In this document: one piece after another, positions 52,056 through 61,673 of the stretch
How the letters are laid out: each line of letters starts with the position of its first letter
Position numbering within the stretch: position 1 is the first letter of the stretch
DNA from: Variovorax boronicumulans
GTDB lineage: Bacteria; Pseudomonadota; Gammaproteobacteria; Burkholderiales; Burkholderiaceae_C
Length of the DNA: 64,000 nt
Direction: 5' to 3'
Assembly (NCBI RefSeq): GCF_030812215.1
Contig: NZ_JAUSSG010000004.1
Coordinates: 1 to 64,000 of the forward strand
Program-made: the position numbers and the translations under genes
Notes under the pieces: model-generated
Seen by the model: the letters and a program-made list of their open reading frames with translations, nothing else
Databases searched by the model: none
Told to the model about the DNA's origin: nothing

Positions 52056-53179
52056 GGCAGCAGCAGCATGTTGCGCAGCGGGATGGTGAATTCGACGACC
52101 CGGTGGCGGTAGTGCTGGTCGTCCTCGCCCAACGTCACGGTCTGTGCGATCGGATTCTTCGAGGCGTCCTGGAAGTCGTCGCCGAAGAGCTTCAGCCTGG
52201 CGGGCGACACCGCCTCCTTTTCCCTGTTCGCGCTGCGCATGACCAGCGCCACGCGAACGGCGACGATCTTTCGCATCGTCTCGGGCGTCTGCATGACGGT
52301 GGCGATGTCGAACCCCGCCGCGCCCGGGTCCGTCCAGCTGTCGAGGATGCCGTCGCCGTTGGTGTCCACGCCGTAGATGGCATGCAGCTCGGCCACGCCG
52401 TCGGCCAGGGCTTGCGTCGCACCGCCGGCGCCCAGCAGCAGGTCGTAGCCGACCAGCGTGCGGTTGTCGCCCACGCCGAAGAGCTGGAACTGCACGTTGC
52501 CGTTCGCGGGATTGCCCAGCGGCGTGACATAGGTGGAGGTGCTGGCCGCCAATGTTTCCAGCGAGGTGGACTTGCCGGCCGTGTAGTAGTCGCCGCCCAG
52601 CGTGAGCACCTTGCTCGCGACGCCCGAGACCTGCTCGAGCAGGCAGTCCGTCGTGCCCTGCTGGCTGACCAGCACGAGGTCGCCCGCGGACACGCCGACC
52701 GTGTTGTCCATCGAGAGCGTCCTCGCGCTGCCCGGGTCCGTCAGGCCGCGCGGCACGCCGCCGGCCACCGCATCGCCGCCCATGACCACCAGCACGTCGG
52801 AGCCGGTATCGGACTGGTTCTTGCCGATGAGCACAGGCGCCACCCGCAGGTCGGACGTGGTGCCGGGCAGAAAGGCCTTCTTGAACGGCGCGGGAAACGC
52901 GCCGGCGGGTAGCAGGGCCGCCGCATTGAGCTTGCAGCCGAACACGCCCCGGTCGGTCGGCTGCACCGACTGGACCAGGCTCGAGCCGGCGCTGCGCAGC
53001 GCGCGGTCCAGCACATAGGCCGCATAGGCGCCGGCCTGCTCCATGTCGTTGGTGGAGGTGGTGACGCGCCGGTGCGTCTCGCCCACCACGACGATGCTGG
53101 CCACGGCCAGCGTCACGATCAGGCCGATGAGCATCGCGACGAGCAGCTCGACCAGTGTGAGACCGCGCTGCTGCTTCAT
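52052..53179 (-). CDS. pilW: Minor pilin PilW
   Basis: A 375-residue pilin with a short leader cleaved after G6 (QRG|LTLVELLVAMLIG), E11 at mature +5, a long C-terminal globular region with AYAAYVLDRALRSAG near the stalk, and a DxNxDxxxD-like loop (DTNGDGILDSW) that could bind calcium. It is part of the PilVWX-PilY1 tip complex and overlaps both neighbouring genes by ATGA. Confidence 0.9.
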   Translation of the reverse strand: MKQQRGLTLVELLVAMLIGLIVTLAVASIVVVGETHRRVTTSTNDMEQAGAYAAYVLDRALRSAGSSLVQSVQPTDRGVFGCKLNAAALLPAGAFPAPFKKAFLPGTTSDLRVAPVLIGKNQSDTGSDVLVVMGGDAVAGGVPRGLTDPGSARTLSMDNTVGVSAGDLVLVSQQGTTDCLLEQVSGVASKVLTLGGDYYTAGKSTSLETLAASTSTYVTPLGNPANGNVQFQLFGVGDNRTLVGYDLLLGAGGATQALADGVAELHAIYGVDTNGDGILDSWTDPGAAGFDIATVMQTPETMRKIVAVRVALVMRSANREKEAVSPARLKLFGDDFQDASKNPIAQTVTLGEDDQHYRHRVVEFTIPLRNMLLLP

Positions 53180-53604
53180 GGGAGCGTCACCCGCGTGGTG
53201 AGCGTGCTGCTCTGTGGCTCGGCCTTCGCGCCTGACCGGTCGGGCGCTTTCCAGGTGATGGCGATGTCGGCGCTGTTGGTGGTGCCCGACACCGCGGTGA
53301 CGGTCACCGCGCCGTTCGGCAGGCCTGCGTTGGCGGTGTCGCTCACGCGTTTCTGCCAGGTCGAACCGGCGCTCGTGTCCACGGCCACCGACTTGCCCAG
53401 CCACATCGCGCTGGCGATGTCGTTGGCCAGCAGGGCGGCGCGGTTGCGGTCCTGCGCATCCGTCGACAGGCCGATGGCGCGCGCCTGCAAGCCGATCAGC
53501 CCGAGGATGCCCAGCAAGAACAACATGACGGAGACCAGCACTTCCAACAGGGCGATGCCGGACTGCCCCGCGCCGGAGGGCTTCTTCGAAAGACGTTTCT
53601 TCAT
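53176..53604 (-). CDS. pilV: Minor pilin PilV
   Basis: A 142-residue pilin. The prepilin peptidase site is QSG|IALLEVLVSVMLFLLGILGL, with G16 and E21. The mature domain is short (about 100 residues). ARAIGLSTDAQDRNRAALLANDIASAM is the segment typical of PilV stalks. It overlaps pilW and fimT by four bases. Confidence 0.9.
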   Translation of the reverse strand: MKKRLSKKPSGAGQSGIALLEVLVSVMLFLLGILGLIGLQARAIGLSTDAQDRNRAALLANDIASAMWLGKSVAVDTSAGSTWQKRVSDTANAGLPNGAVTVTAVSGTTNSADIAITWKAPDRSGAKAEPQSSTLTTRVTLP

Positions 53605-54188
53605 GGGCAACCGTCGGGGGAATCTGCAAGCTTTCGGGCCGGATCGCACATGCGCACCTGCCCGCCCAGGCCAACGAGCACGCGCAGCGGCCGGTCCGAG
53701 CCATTCGCGGAGATGTCGTAGGCAAAGGTCGGCGAACCGGTGTTGCAGCTCGCGCCGGCCACGCCGGTATCGCTGTTCACCGCGAGGCGGCCCATGGCGT
53801 TGAAGCAGACAGCCGCCGCGCCCTTGACCTGCACGCCGGCCGCCACATCCGACAGCACACCGGCCTGCACGAACACGTTGCCGGCATCCAGGCTCGACTT
53901 GGAAACGTTGAGCGACCAGTTGCTTCCGTCGGCCACAGCGGTCAGCCCGCTCTGCGGCGCGGCGCTGTTGGTGAGCGAGAAGACCATGGGCCGGCTGCGG
54001 CGCAAGGCCTCGGCCTGCGCAAGGCGCAAGCCGTTCTGCAGGGAATCGCTCACGGTGCGAACCTTGTTGTTGGCGATCCAGGTCGTGAACGACGGCATGG
54101 CCAGCATCGTCAGAACGCCGAGCAGCGTGATCGTGACCATCATCTCGATCAGCGTGAACCCGGACGCATGGCGCCGGTGGTTGTTCAT
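53601..54188 (-). CDS. fimT: FimT/GspH-type minor pilin
   Basis: A 195-residue prepilin with cleavage site ASG|FTLIEMMVTITLLGVLTMLAMP, E15 at mature +5, and the GspH/FimT continuation PSFTTWIANNKVRTVSDSLQNGLRLAQAEALRRSRPMVF. FimT proteins are minor pilins; in some species they bind DNA for natural uptake. The basic N-terminal stalk region is visible, but the DNA-binding tail was not checked. It overlaps pilV and pilE by ATGA. Confidence 0.9.
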   Translation of the reverse strand: MNNHRRHASGFTLIEMMVTITLLGVLTMLAMPSFTTWIANNKVRTVSDSLQNGLRLAQAEALRRSRPMVFSLTNSAAPQSGLTAVADGSNWSLNVSKSSLDAGNVFVQAGVLSDVAAGVQVKGAAAVCFNAMGRLAVNSDTGVAGASCNTGSPTFAYDISANGSDRPLRVLVGLGGQVRMCDPARKLADSPDGCP

Positions 54189-54694
54189 GTGGGGCACGCC
54201 TGGCCTCGCTTGGACACCCAGGCCTTGTCGCAACCCGTCCAACCGGGGACGCCCTCGACCGTGGTGCCTTGAACACCGAGTTGATCGACCGTGAAGGTGA
54301 ACCCCTTGGTGGGCCCGCTGCCGACGGCCTGCAATGTGTAGGTGGTCGACGTGGCAGCGGGCGCCGACGCGCACGACAACTGGAAGGTGCCCGAGACGTT
54401 GGTCCTGCTGGCGGTGGCGGTGCAAGGCGGCACGAACGAACCCGTCTTGAGATAGGTCCGGTTGTCCTGGTAGTAGCGCTCCATGTCGGCACGCATGACC
54501 GACAGGCCGTTCGTGCCATCGACGAGCTGGCCGCGCAGCACGTAGTCGCGATAGCTGGGCAACGCGATCGCCGCAAGGATGGCCACGATGGCCACGGTGA
54601 TCATCGCCTCGATCAACGTGAAGCCGGCAATGCTCCGGCCCGCGGTGACGGCCGCACGCTGCCGCCTCGCCGCCCTCAAGATTCGTATTTGCAT
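54185..54694 (-). CDS. pilE: Type IV minor pilin PilE
   Basis: A 169-residue prepilin with an unusually long, basic 24-residue leader (MQIRILRAARRQRAAVTAGR...AG) before the peptidase site AG|FTLIEAMITVAIVAILAAIALPSYRDYVLRGQL. The globular domain contains MERYYQDNRTYLKTG and four cysteines in its C-terminal two-thirds, one near the end (RGQACPT), likely forming disulfides. It is the first gene of the minor-pilin operon. The AT-rich 54695-54790 region upstream is the probable promoter. Confidence 0.88.
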   Translation of the reverse strand: MQIRILRAARRQRAAVTAGRSIAGFTLIEAMITVAIVAILAAIALPSYRDYVLRGQLVDGTNGLSVMRADMERYYQDNRTYLKTGSFVPPCTATASRTNVSGTFQLSCASAPAATSTTYTLQAVGSGPTKGFTFTVDQLGVQGTTVEGVPGWTGCDKAWVSKRGQACPT

Positions 54695-54840
54695 CGCTGC
54701 TTTCCAACCACAAATAGTTGGCCTTTGTAGGTGTCACCAAGAAACTAATGTGACAATTGTTTGCAACAACGAATGCTTTCGACTAGATCAATGAATGAAA
54801 TGCAGCCACTCATTTTTCAAGGCAATGCCGCGGCCCAACG

Positions 54841-55755
54841 CTATGCACCAGATGCGGGGGCCCACCCCTGCTGGCTCAGTTTTTCCACCGCCATGTCGGC
54901 GAACATCGAAACGGCCAGCGGACGCTGCTGGCGACTGGGATAGACAACGCTCAGGCCGCGGCCGGCGCGCGTGTACTCGGGCAGCACCCGCACCAGCCTG
55001 CCGGCGGCGATGTCGGAGGCCGTGAGGATCGAGGGCAGCGCGGCAATGCCCAGGCCCGCGCATGCGGCCTGGCGCAGCACTGTCTGCGTGTTGCTGTTGA
55101 AGCGCCCTTTCACGCGCACGTCCTTCTCCACGCCCTCTGCGTCCTGCAGGCGCCAGACGGCGTTGCCGCTGGCATCGGGCTGCACCACGCACTCGTGCTC
55201 GCCCAGGTCCTCCAGCGACGTGGGCACGCCATGCGCCGCCAGATAGGCCGGGCTGGCGGTCAGTTCGCCATAGCTTGCGAAGATCCGTCGCGCCACGTAG
55301 CAGGAGTCCTGCAGGGGGCCGCCCCGAAATGCGATGTCGATGCGATCGGCAATCAGGTCGACCAGGAGATCGCTGAGCACGAAGTCCAGGCGCACCAGCG
55401 GATGCTCGGCCAGGAACGTCTCCACCCACTCCATCCGGAAGAAATCGAAGAAGCTGGTCGGCGCGGTCACGCGCACCGTGCCGGACGGCTCCGAGTTGTC
55501 CGCCACATGCAGCTGACCGGCTTCGATGAGTTCCTCCACCGCCGGGCCGCATCGCTCGTGAAAGGATTCGCCTGCACTCGTCAGCGTGAGCTTGCGGGTC
55601 GAGCGCTGCATCAACCGCGTGCCCAGCCGGGCCTCGAGTTGCTGGATGCGCCGGCTCACCGTGGCGGAAGGCACGCTCAGCCGTCGTGCCGCCTCGGCGA
55701 AGCTGCCGCTGCGAGCCACCTGCACAAACATCGCCACTTCATTCAGATCGAGCAT
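54841..55755 (-). CDS. LysR-type regulator
   Basis: A 304-residue LysR protein of the CrgA/AaeR-like branch. The helix-turn-helix is FAEAARRLSVPSATVSRRIQQLEARLGTRLMQRSTRKL (about 19-56); the effector domain starts around 92 (GTVRVTAPTSFFDFF). It sits between the pilus operon and a MarR gene. Nothing is divergent from it except that MarR gene 316 bp away, so its target is unclear. Confidence 0.88.
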   Translation of the reverse strand: MLDLNEVAMFVQVARSGSFAEAARRLSVPSATVSRRIQQLEARLGTRLMQRSTRKLTLTSAGESFHERCGPAVEELIEAGQLHVADNSEPSGTVRVTAPTSFFDFFRMEWVETFLAEHPLVRLDFVLSDLLVDLIADRIDIAFRGGPLQDSCYVARRIFASYGELTASPAYLAAHGVPTSLEDLGEHECVVQPDASGNAVWRLQDAEGVEKDVRVKGRFNSNTQTVLRQAACAGLGIAALPSILTASDIAAGRLVRVLPEYTRAGRGLSVVYPSRQQRPLAVSMFADMAVEKLSQQGWAPASGA

Positions 55756-56002
55756 GGGATTCTTCCTGTTGTTGTTGCCAGGGTCGAGCTGGCTTTTTTC
55801 GATACGTCTCCAACTTTCCTGAGGGCCTTGCAAAGCACCAATCAGGGGCATCCGTGGCGCACCAAGAGATGCCAGGCGACTCATTTGAGGTACGCCACTC
55901 ACGCAACACGCTGAACGGCAGCTGACATCCCCGGGAGGGCGATGTACTTTGAGAAAAAGCTCGCCGTTCGCAGCAAATTGCCGCAGCATGTCGTCCGTTG
56001 CT

Positions 56003-56049
56003 CGTTATAGAAACATAACGATCAATTGACCTAATCAACTACCGGCAGC
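56003..56049. promoter_or_regulatory. Candidate MarR operator/promoter, conserved with 18727-18783
   Basis: CGTTAT (56003-56008) mirrors ATAACG (56015-56020) over a six-base spacer. Then TTGACCTAATC (56026-56036) and CGGCAGC (56043-56049) repeat the block seen before the paralogous MarR gene at 18818, with the same 17-base offset. The rest of the 55756-56071 gap between the LysR and MarR genes shows nothing recognisable. Confidence 0.55.
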
Positions 56050-56071
56050 TTCATTACGAGCCCTTACCCAC

Positions 56072-56629
56072 ATGCACGCCCTTCCCGATACGACAGCACT
56101 GCGCGCGCCGCGCGCACTGGACGACCTCCTGCTTTACCGCCTGTGGCGCGCCACGCGCACAAGCCGGGCGATGGCGACGCGCATCGTGGAGGGAGGCTTC
56201 GGCATCACGCATCGCGAGTGGGGAATGATCGGCATGCTCGCGCAGGTCGGAGAGATCAGGCCCTCGGCGCTCGCCGAGCAGCTGCAGCTGGACCGCGTGC
56301 GCACGTCGCGCGGCCTGCGCAGCCTCTTCGAGAAGCAACTGATCGAACGGCGCCAGAACGCCGATGACGGCCGCGAAGTCCACGTGCAACTGAGCGATGC
56401 CGGCCGGCAGCTCTTCGCCGAGCTGTTCCCGCGCATCGCCGGTCTCAATATCGACCTGCTCGAAGGCCTCGATGCCGAACACCACGGCATCTTTCTTCAG
56501 TGCCTGTACCAGCTCGAGTCGCGCGGCAGCGCATTGAATGCACAGCGTGCCGTGCCGGAGAAAGCCGATCGTCGCGCGGGTGGCACGCGCCATCACTGGT
56601 CCAGGCACATCGACATCTGCCTCACCTAG
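56072..56629 (+). CDS. MarR-family regulator, paralogue 2
   Basis: A 185-residue MarR protein very close to the one at 18818: shared [62 protein letters not shown] and the C-terminal PEKADRRAGGTRHHW. The winged helix spans about 45-118. It carries the same promoter block as paralogue 1 but is not divergent from a Bug gene; an ABC-type binding protein gene lies downstream on the same strand. Probably autoregulated; may share ligands or operators with paralogue 1. Confidence 0.9.
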   Translation: MHALPDTTALRAPRALDDLLLYRLWRATRTSRAMATRIVEGGFGITHREWGMIGMLAQVGEIRPSALAEQLQLDRVRTSRGLRSLFEKQLIERRQNADDGREVHVQLSDAGRQLFAELFPRIAGLNIDLLEGLDAEHHGIFLQCLYQLESRGSALNAQRAVPEKADRRAGGTRHHWSRHIDICLT

Positions 56630-56917
56630 TTTGCTGTCCCACGAATAGCTGATCGCTGCTTCAAGGCGGCACCGCCTCGCGCAAGACACTGGCCCGAGAG
56701 GCGGGCGAACTGCCCGCCTCCGGTGGCGATGACGCTGTTTCCCCGAAGCGGATGATGCGAAAGCCCGATGGCGGCTTCGGCGTCTGTCACTCGGCATTCG
56801 CGCCTATTGCGCTGAAAACTGAGTGTCTGATTTCCATTTTCATCGCTGGTGAAAAGTACTCGCTTCTTCAAACAATCGATGCTCACGTTCCTGTGCGACA
56901 CCTGCGAGCCGTACCTC

Positions 56918-57838
56918 ATGCCTCCTCTTTCCGTGCATCTGCTGCGCGCCACGTTGATTCCCTTTTCCCTCGCGCTGGCGGCGCTGGCGGCATTGCCGGC
57001 ACACGCCGCCGTCGACACGATGAGCAAGATCCGCGAGACGCGCACGATCGTGCTCGGGGTTCGCGAAGCCGCAACGCCCTTTTCCTTCGTCAATGCACAG
57101 AATCAGCCCGTGGGCTATTCGGTGGACCTGTGCATGAACGCTGTCGAGGAGATCAAGCGCGAGCTCAAACTGTCCGACATCAAGGTTCAGTACAAGCTCG
57201 TGTCCGGCCCGGACCGCATTCCAAAGCTGCTCGCCGGCGAGATCGACCTCGAATGCGGCTCGACGACCAACACGATGGCGCGCCAGGAGAAGGTGGACTT
57301 CAGCTACACCTTCTTCGTCGCGGGGATGCGCGTGCTGACGAGCCACACCCTTCATGTGGACACGGTGAAGGATCTGCAGAAGCAGCCGGTGGCGCTGACC
57401 AAGGGCACGACCTCGGAGAAGCTTTTCAGACAACTCGCCGAAGGTGAACTGCGCGACTCGAAGTTCACCACCTACGACAACAACGGCGAAGCCTACAAGG
57501 CCCTAAAGGAGGGCAAGGTGCGCGCGTTCGCGCAGGACGACTCGCTCCTGCAAGGCCTCGTGTCGAACGACAGGACGATCGATGCGTTCAGCCTGAGCAG
57601 GCTCGCGCTGTCGGTCGAGCCGTACGCCGTGATGGCGCGCAAGGGCGACACCGCCTTGCTGGCCGCTGTCGACCGCAGCCTCGCGCAGCTGTATGCAAGT
57701 GGCGAGATCAACAAGCTCTACGACAAGTGGTTCAACACCCGCACGCTCACCATCAAGATGGGACGCCTGACACGCGACAGCTTCGTTCGTCCGAACAAGC
57801 AGCCCGGCGTCGCCATGGTGCTCGGCCATTCGATCTGA
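56918..57838 (+). CDS. Amino-acid ABC binding protein (GltI-like), orphan
   Basis: A 306-residue periplasmic binding protein of the SBP_bac_3 family, glutamate/aspartate GltI type: signal peptide (about 1-30, ending PAHAAV), TIVLGVREAATPFSFVNAQNQPVGYSVDLC, the conserved LECGSTTNTMARQEKVDFSYTFFVAGMRVL and a C-terminal LYDKWF. The start at 56918 gives the best signal peptide; in-frame ATGs exist at 56849 and 56879. No gltJKL permease genes are near. The 56630-56917 stretch before it shows no gene. Preferred ligand is probably an acidic amino acid. Confidence 0.85.
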   Translation: MPPLSVHLLRATLIPFSLALAALAALPAHAAVDTMSKIRETRTIVLGVREAATPFSFVNAQNQPVGYSVDLCMNAVEEIKRELKLSDIKVQYKLVSGPDRIPKLLAGEIDLECGSTTNTMARQEKVDFSYTFFVAGMRVLTSHTLHVDTVKDLQKQPVALTKGTTSEKLFRQLAEGELRDSKFTTYDNNGEAYKALKEGKVRAFAQDDSLLQGLVSNDRTIDAFSLSRLALSVEPYAVMARKGDTALLAAVDRSLAQLYASGEINKLYDKWFNTRTLTIKMGRLTRDSFVRPNKQPGVAMVLGHSI

Positions 57839-58108
57839 GCAGAACAACGCGCGCGTGCAGGTTCTCGGTGCATGCCGCGCCGCTGCGGGAGCGGGCGGCA
57901 GCCCGATGGCTCCCCGGGTTCGGCACCGGCTGACATTTCGCGGCGCGTCGACAGTGCCACGTGCCACGAAACGTCGGCCGCAAGACATGCCTTGTCAGTC
58001 CGAGCGCTTTTCACGCACCGTTTCTCCTTACAGGCCCGCGCAATCGATGGACACGAAAAGCACGGCGCGCATGTTGCGATCCACACACATCAAACATTCG
58101 TGTTCTCA

Positions 58109-60256
58109 ATGAATTCACTCGACAACGAAAACAACACATCCCTGGATCGCCGGACTTTCTTCGTGGGCGCGATCGGCCTCGCCACGCTGGGCACCACGGC
58201 TTGCGGAGGGGGAGGCGGCAGCTTCGTCGGCGGAGGGACTGCAGCGGGGATCGCGCCAGCGGACGCGGCCGTCTCGCCGCCAGCTCCCGCAGCAGGCGAT
58301 CCTTCCAACCCGCCCGGCGATCCCGCGGTGGCCGCTCCGCCGCCTTCTCCCCCCGCGGCACGCAAGTTCGTCCACCCCGGCCTTCTTCACACGGAGAGCG
58401 ACTTCGAGCGCATGCGCCAGAAGGTCAAGGACCAGGCCCAGCCGTGGCTCGCCGGCTGGAATGCATTGACAGGCAACGGCCGCGCGCAACTCGGTGCGAA
58501 GCCGCGTCCGCTGGCCAGGGTGGTGCGGGGCGGCGACGGCCAGAACTTCGCGCAGTTCTACATCGACGTCGCGCGTGCGTATCAACTCGCGCTGCGTTGG
58601 AAGGTCTCGCAGGACACACGCTATGCCGACCTTGCCGTGACCTTCCTGAACGAGTGGTCCTCCACGCTCAAGGAGCTCACGGGCAATGCGGACCGCTTTC
58701 TCGCGGCGGGCATCTACGGCTACGAGTTCGCGAACGCGGCCGAGATCATGCGCACGTATCCAGGCTGGGCGCCGGCCGACTTCGCGCGCTTCCAGACCAT
58801 GATGCTGGACATCTTCTACCCGCTCAACCACAGCTTCCTCACCGACCACAACGGCACCAACGCCACCGGCATCACCAACTACTGGGCCAACTGGGATCAG
58901 TGCACCATGGCCTCGATGCTGGCCATCGGCGTGCTCTGCGACCGGCAGGACATCTACGACGAGGCGATCAGCTACTACAAGACGGGCCAGGGCAACGGCG
59001 CGGGCCTGCAGGCGGTCTATCACGTGCATCCCGGCTACCTTGGCCAATGGCAGGAAAGCGGACGCGACCAGGGCCACTGCACGCTCGGCATCGGGCTTGC
59101 GGGCGCCTTCTGCGAGATGGCGTGGAACCAGGGCGACGACATCTACGGCTACGAGAACAATCGCTTCCTGGCCGGCTCCGAGTACGTGGCGAAGTCCAAC
59201 CTTCCCGATGGGAACGGCGGCTTCCACACGGTGCCGTACGTCACCAACATCAACAGGCAGGGCACGCAGTCCGTGCTGTCGACAGCCGCCCTGGGGCATC
59301 GGCGGGGCATCTGGGAAAGCGTGCACAACCACTACGCCAATCGCCTGGGCATCGCGACGCCCTACACCGCCCTGCAAGCCATCCAGATGCGCCCCGAGGG
59401 CGACGGCGGCAACGGCGACCAACTGGGATTCGGCACGCTGACTTTCACGCGCGATCCGCTGCCGGCGGCCGGACGGCCCAGCGGGTTGACCGCGCGCTTG
59501 CGCGGCACGCAGGTGGTGCTGTCATGGTGGGGCTGCACCGGTGCGCAGAGCTACTCGGTGCGCCGCGCGGAGCAGGCGAGCGGCCCCTACAGCGTGATCG
59601 CATCGGGCATCACCGACGTGCTCACATTCAACGACACCGTGCTCAGCGCGACCGGCGTGTACCACTACGTGATCGTCGCGGCCACCGCCTCGGGCGAGAG
59701 CGCACCGTCCAGCGAAGCGCGCGTGTCCGTGCCGCCCGAACTGCTGCTGCAATGGAAACCCGATGGCGGCGCGCGCGCGCCCGTCAGCCTTCCAACGGGC
59801 CTTGCAAAGAACGCCGCCGACTTCACGGTCTCGGTCCGGGTCTTCCTGGACAGCGCGGCGACCTGGTCCCGCGTGTTCGACTTCGGCTCCGGCTCGCGCC
59901 GCTACATGATGCTCACGGCGCGCAGCAACACCGGCGTGGTCCGCTACGGGATCTCCACGGTCCACGGCTACAACGAACAGATGATCGATGGCACGGCGGC
60001 GCTTGCTACCGGGCGCTGGGTGCATGTCGCGGTCACCCTGTCGGGCACGCTTGGAACGCTCTACGTGGACGGCGTCGTCGCCGGCACCAATGCACAGATG
60101 ACGCTCACGCCCGCCGACCTCGGCGAGACGACGCAGAACTGGCTCGGCCGGTCGCAGTTTGCGAACGACCCCGATCTGCAGGGACGCGTGGACGACCTGC
60201 GCCTCTACAGCGGCGCACTGGGCCCGGCGGAGATTGCCGTGCTGGCCTCGGCCTGA
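58109..60256 (+). CDS. Alginate-lyase-like lipoprotein with Fn3 and LamG domains
   Basis: A 715-residue exported protein. The N-terminus has a twin-arginine-like DRRTFFVGAIGLATLG followed by a lipobox (TTAC, C32) and a Gly-rich then Pro/Ala-rich linker (about 33-85). Residues about 87-420 resemble the alginate lyase family (alpha/alpha toroid; HNGTNATGITNYWANWDQCTMASMLAIGVL, HPGYLGQWQESGRDQGHCTLGIGLAGAFCEM). About 455-545 is fibronectin type III-like, and about 548-713 a LamG/concanavalin-like domain (GRWVHVAVTLSGTLGTLYVDG). It probably degrades an acidic or plant/algal polysaccharide at the cell surface. Substrate is unknown, and no transport or other CAZyme gene is adjacent. Confidence 0.78.
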   Translation: MNSLDNENNTSLDRRTFFVGAIGLATLGTTACGGGGGSFVGGGTAAGIAPADAAVSPPAPAAGDPSNPPGDPAVAAPPPSPPAARKFVHPGLLHTESDFERMRQKVKDQAQPWLAGWNALTGNGRAQLGAKPRPLARVVRGGDGQNFAQFYIDVARAYQLALRWKVSQDTRYADLAVTFLNEWSSTLKELTGNADRFLAAGIYGYEFANAAEIMRTYPGWAPADFARFQTMMLDIFYPLNHSFLTDHNGTNATGITNYWANWDQCTMASMLAIGVLCDRQDIYDEAISYYKTGQGNGAGLQAVYHVHPGYLGQWQESGRDQGHCTLGIGLAGAFCEMAWNQGDDIYGYENNRFLAGSEYVAKSNLPDGNGGFHTVPYVTNINRQGTQSVLSTAALGHRRGIWESVHNHYANRLGIATPYTALQAIQMRPEGDGGNGDQLGFGTLTFTRDPLPAAGRPSGLTARLRGTQVVLSWWGCTGAQSYSVRRAEQASGPYSVIASGITDVLTFNDTVLSATGVYHYVIVAATASGESAPSSEARVSVPPELLLQWKPDGGARAPVSLPTGLAKNAADFTVSVRVFLDSAATWSRVFDFGSGSRRYMMLTARSNTGVVRYGISTVHGYNEQMIDGTAALATGRWVHVAVTLSGTLGTLYVDGVVAGTNAQMTLTPADLGETTQNWLGRSQFANDPDLQGRVDDLRLYSGALGPAEIAVLASA

Positions 60257-60297
60257 TGCGGCTTGGCCAGCAAGAGGCCGGATGGCCTCCTCGAGCG

Positions 60298-61542
60298 TCA
60301 GGCCTTCTGCTTCGGGCGATAGCCCGCGAGCTCGTGCTTGGCGATCGCGTTGCGGTGCACTTCGTCCGGACCGTCGGCCATGCGCAGGTGACGGGCGTAG
60401 GCCCAGAAGTTCACCAGCAGCGTGTCCTGGCTCAGGCCCATGGCACCGAAAGCCTGCATCGCGTCGTCGATCACCTGGATGCAGTTGTTGGGCGCGATCA
60501 CCTTGATCATCGCAATCTCCTTGGCCGCCACCTTGTTGCCCACCGTGTCCATGCGCCAGGCGGCATGCAGCACCATCCAGCGGGTCTGGTCGATCAGCAT
60601 CCGGCTCCTGGCGATGCGTTCGCGCCAGACGCCCTGCTCGGCCAGCGGCTTGCCGAAGGCCACGCGCGAGACCACGCGCTCGCACATCATCTCCAGCGCC
60701 GACTCGGCCATGCCGATCATGCGCATGCAGTGGTGGATGCGCCCGGGGCCCAGGCGCCCCTGCGCGATCTCGAAGCCGCGGCCCTCGCCCAGGAGGATGT
60801 TGTCCGCCGGCACGCGCACGTTCTCGAACAGCACCTCCGGGTGGCCGAAGGGCGCGTCGAAGTGATTGACCAGCGCCATGTCGCGCAGCACCGTGATGCC
60901 GGGCGTGTCCGCGGGCACGATGATCATCGACTGCTGGCGATGGCGATCGGCGTTGTCCGGGTCGGTCTTGCCCATCAGGATGAAGAGCTTGCAACGCTCG
61001 TTCATCGCGCCGGTGATGTACCACTTGCGCCCGTTGATGACGTACTCGTCGCCCTCGCGCCGGATGCTGCAGGCGATGTTGGTGGCGTCCGACGACGCCA
61101 CCGCGGGCTCGGTCATCGCGAATGCGGAGCGGATCTGGCCATCGAGCAGCGGCTGCAGCCAGCGCGCCTTCTGCGCGGGCGAGCCGTAGCGCTCGATCAC
61201 CTCGGTGTTGCCCGTGTCCGGCGCGCTGCAATTGAAGGCCTCGGCGCTCCAGTAGCGCCGGCCCATGATCTCGCACAGCGGCGCATATTCCAGGTTCGTG
61301 AGACCCGCGCCATGTGCGGTCTCGGGCAGGAACAGGTTCCACAGGCCCGCCGCACGGGCCTTCTCCTTGAGCTCCTCCAGGAGCGGCAGGCCGGTGTAGA
61401 AGCCGCCGTTCTTCTGCGCGTTCAGGTAGGACTGGTGCGCTTCGTCGGCCTGGCGCTTCTCGTTCGGGTAGATGTGCGCGTCCATGAAGGCGACGAGGCG
61501 CGCGCGCAGTTCCTGGACCTTGGGCGTGTAGGCGAATTCCAT
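60298..61542 (-). CDS. Acyl-CoA dehydrogenase family protein
   Basis: A 414-residue FAD-dependent dehydrogenase with helical N-terminal domain (about 1-125), beta-domain [20 protein letters not shown], the flavin/substrate segment [17 protein letters not shown] and the C-terminal [48 protein letters not shown]. It resembles the ACAD10/11-type long-chain group. It oxidises an acyl-CoA thioester at alpha-beta carbons. It lies 131 bp downstream of the third MarR gene on the same strand, which probably controls it. Confidence 0.9.
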   Translation of the reverse strand: MEFAYTPKVQELRARLVAFMDAHIYPNEKRQADEAHQSYLNAQKNGGFYTGLPLLEELKEKARAAGLWNLFLPETAHGAGLTNLEYAPLCEIMGRRYWSAEAFNCSAPDTGNTEVIERYGSPAQKARWLQPLLDGQIRSAFAMTEPAVASSDATNIACSIRREGDEYVINGRKWYITGAMNERCKLFILMGKTDPDNADRHRQQSMIIVPADTPGITVLRDMALVNHFDAPFGHPEVLFENVRVPADNILLGEGRGFEIAQGRLGPGRIHHCMRMIGMAESALEMMCERVVSRVAFGKPLAEQGVWRERIARSRMLIDQTRWMVLHAAWRMDTVGNKVAAKEIAMIKVIAPNNCIQVIDDAMQAFGAMGLSQDTLLVNFWAYARHLRMADGPDEVHRNAIAKHELAGYRPKQKA

Positions 61543-61673
61543 GCGGGTGTCTTCCGGGTTCGGGGTTGCGGGTCGAGGAATGGACGTGCGCCATGGTGCC
61601 CGGTGCGGGGCCGTCTGGCTGTCTCCTGCATGACGGCGCTTCGGCGCAACGCAAGCGCCGGCGCCCCTGGGCG

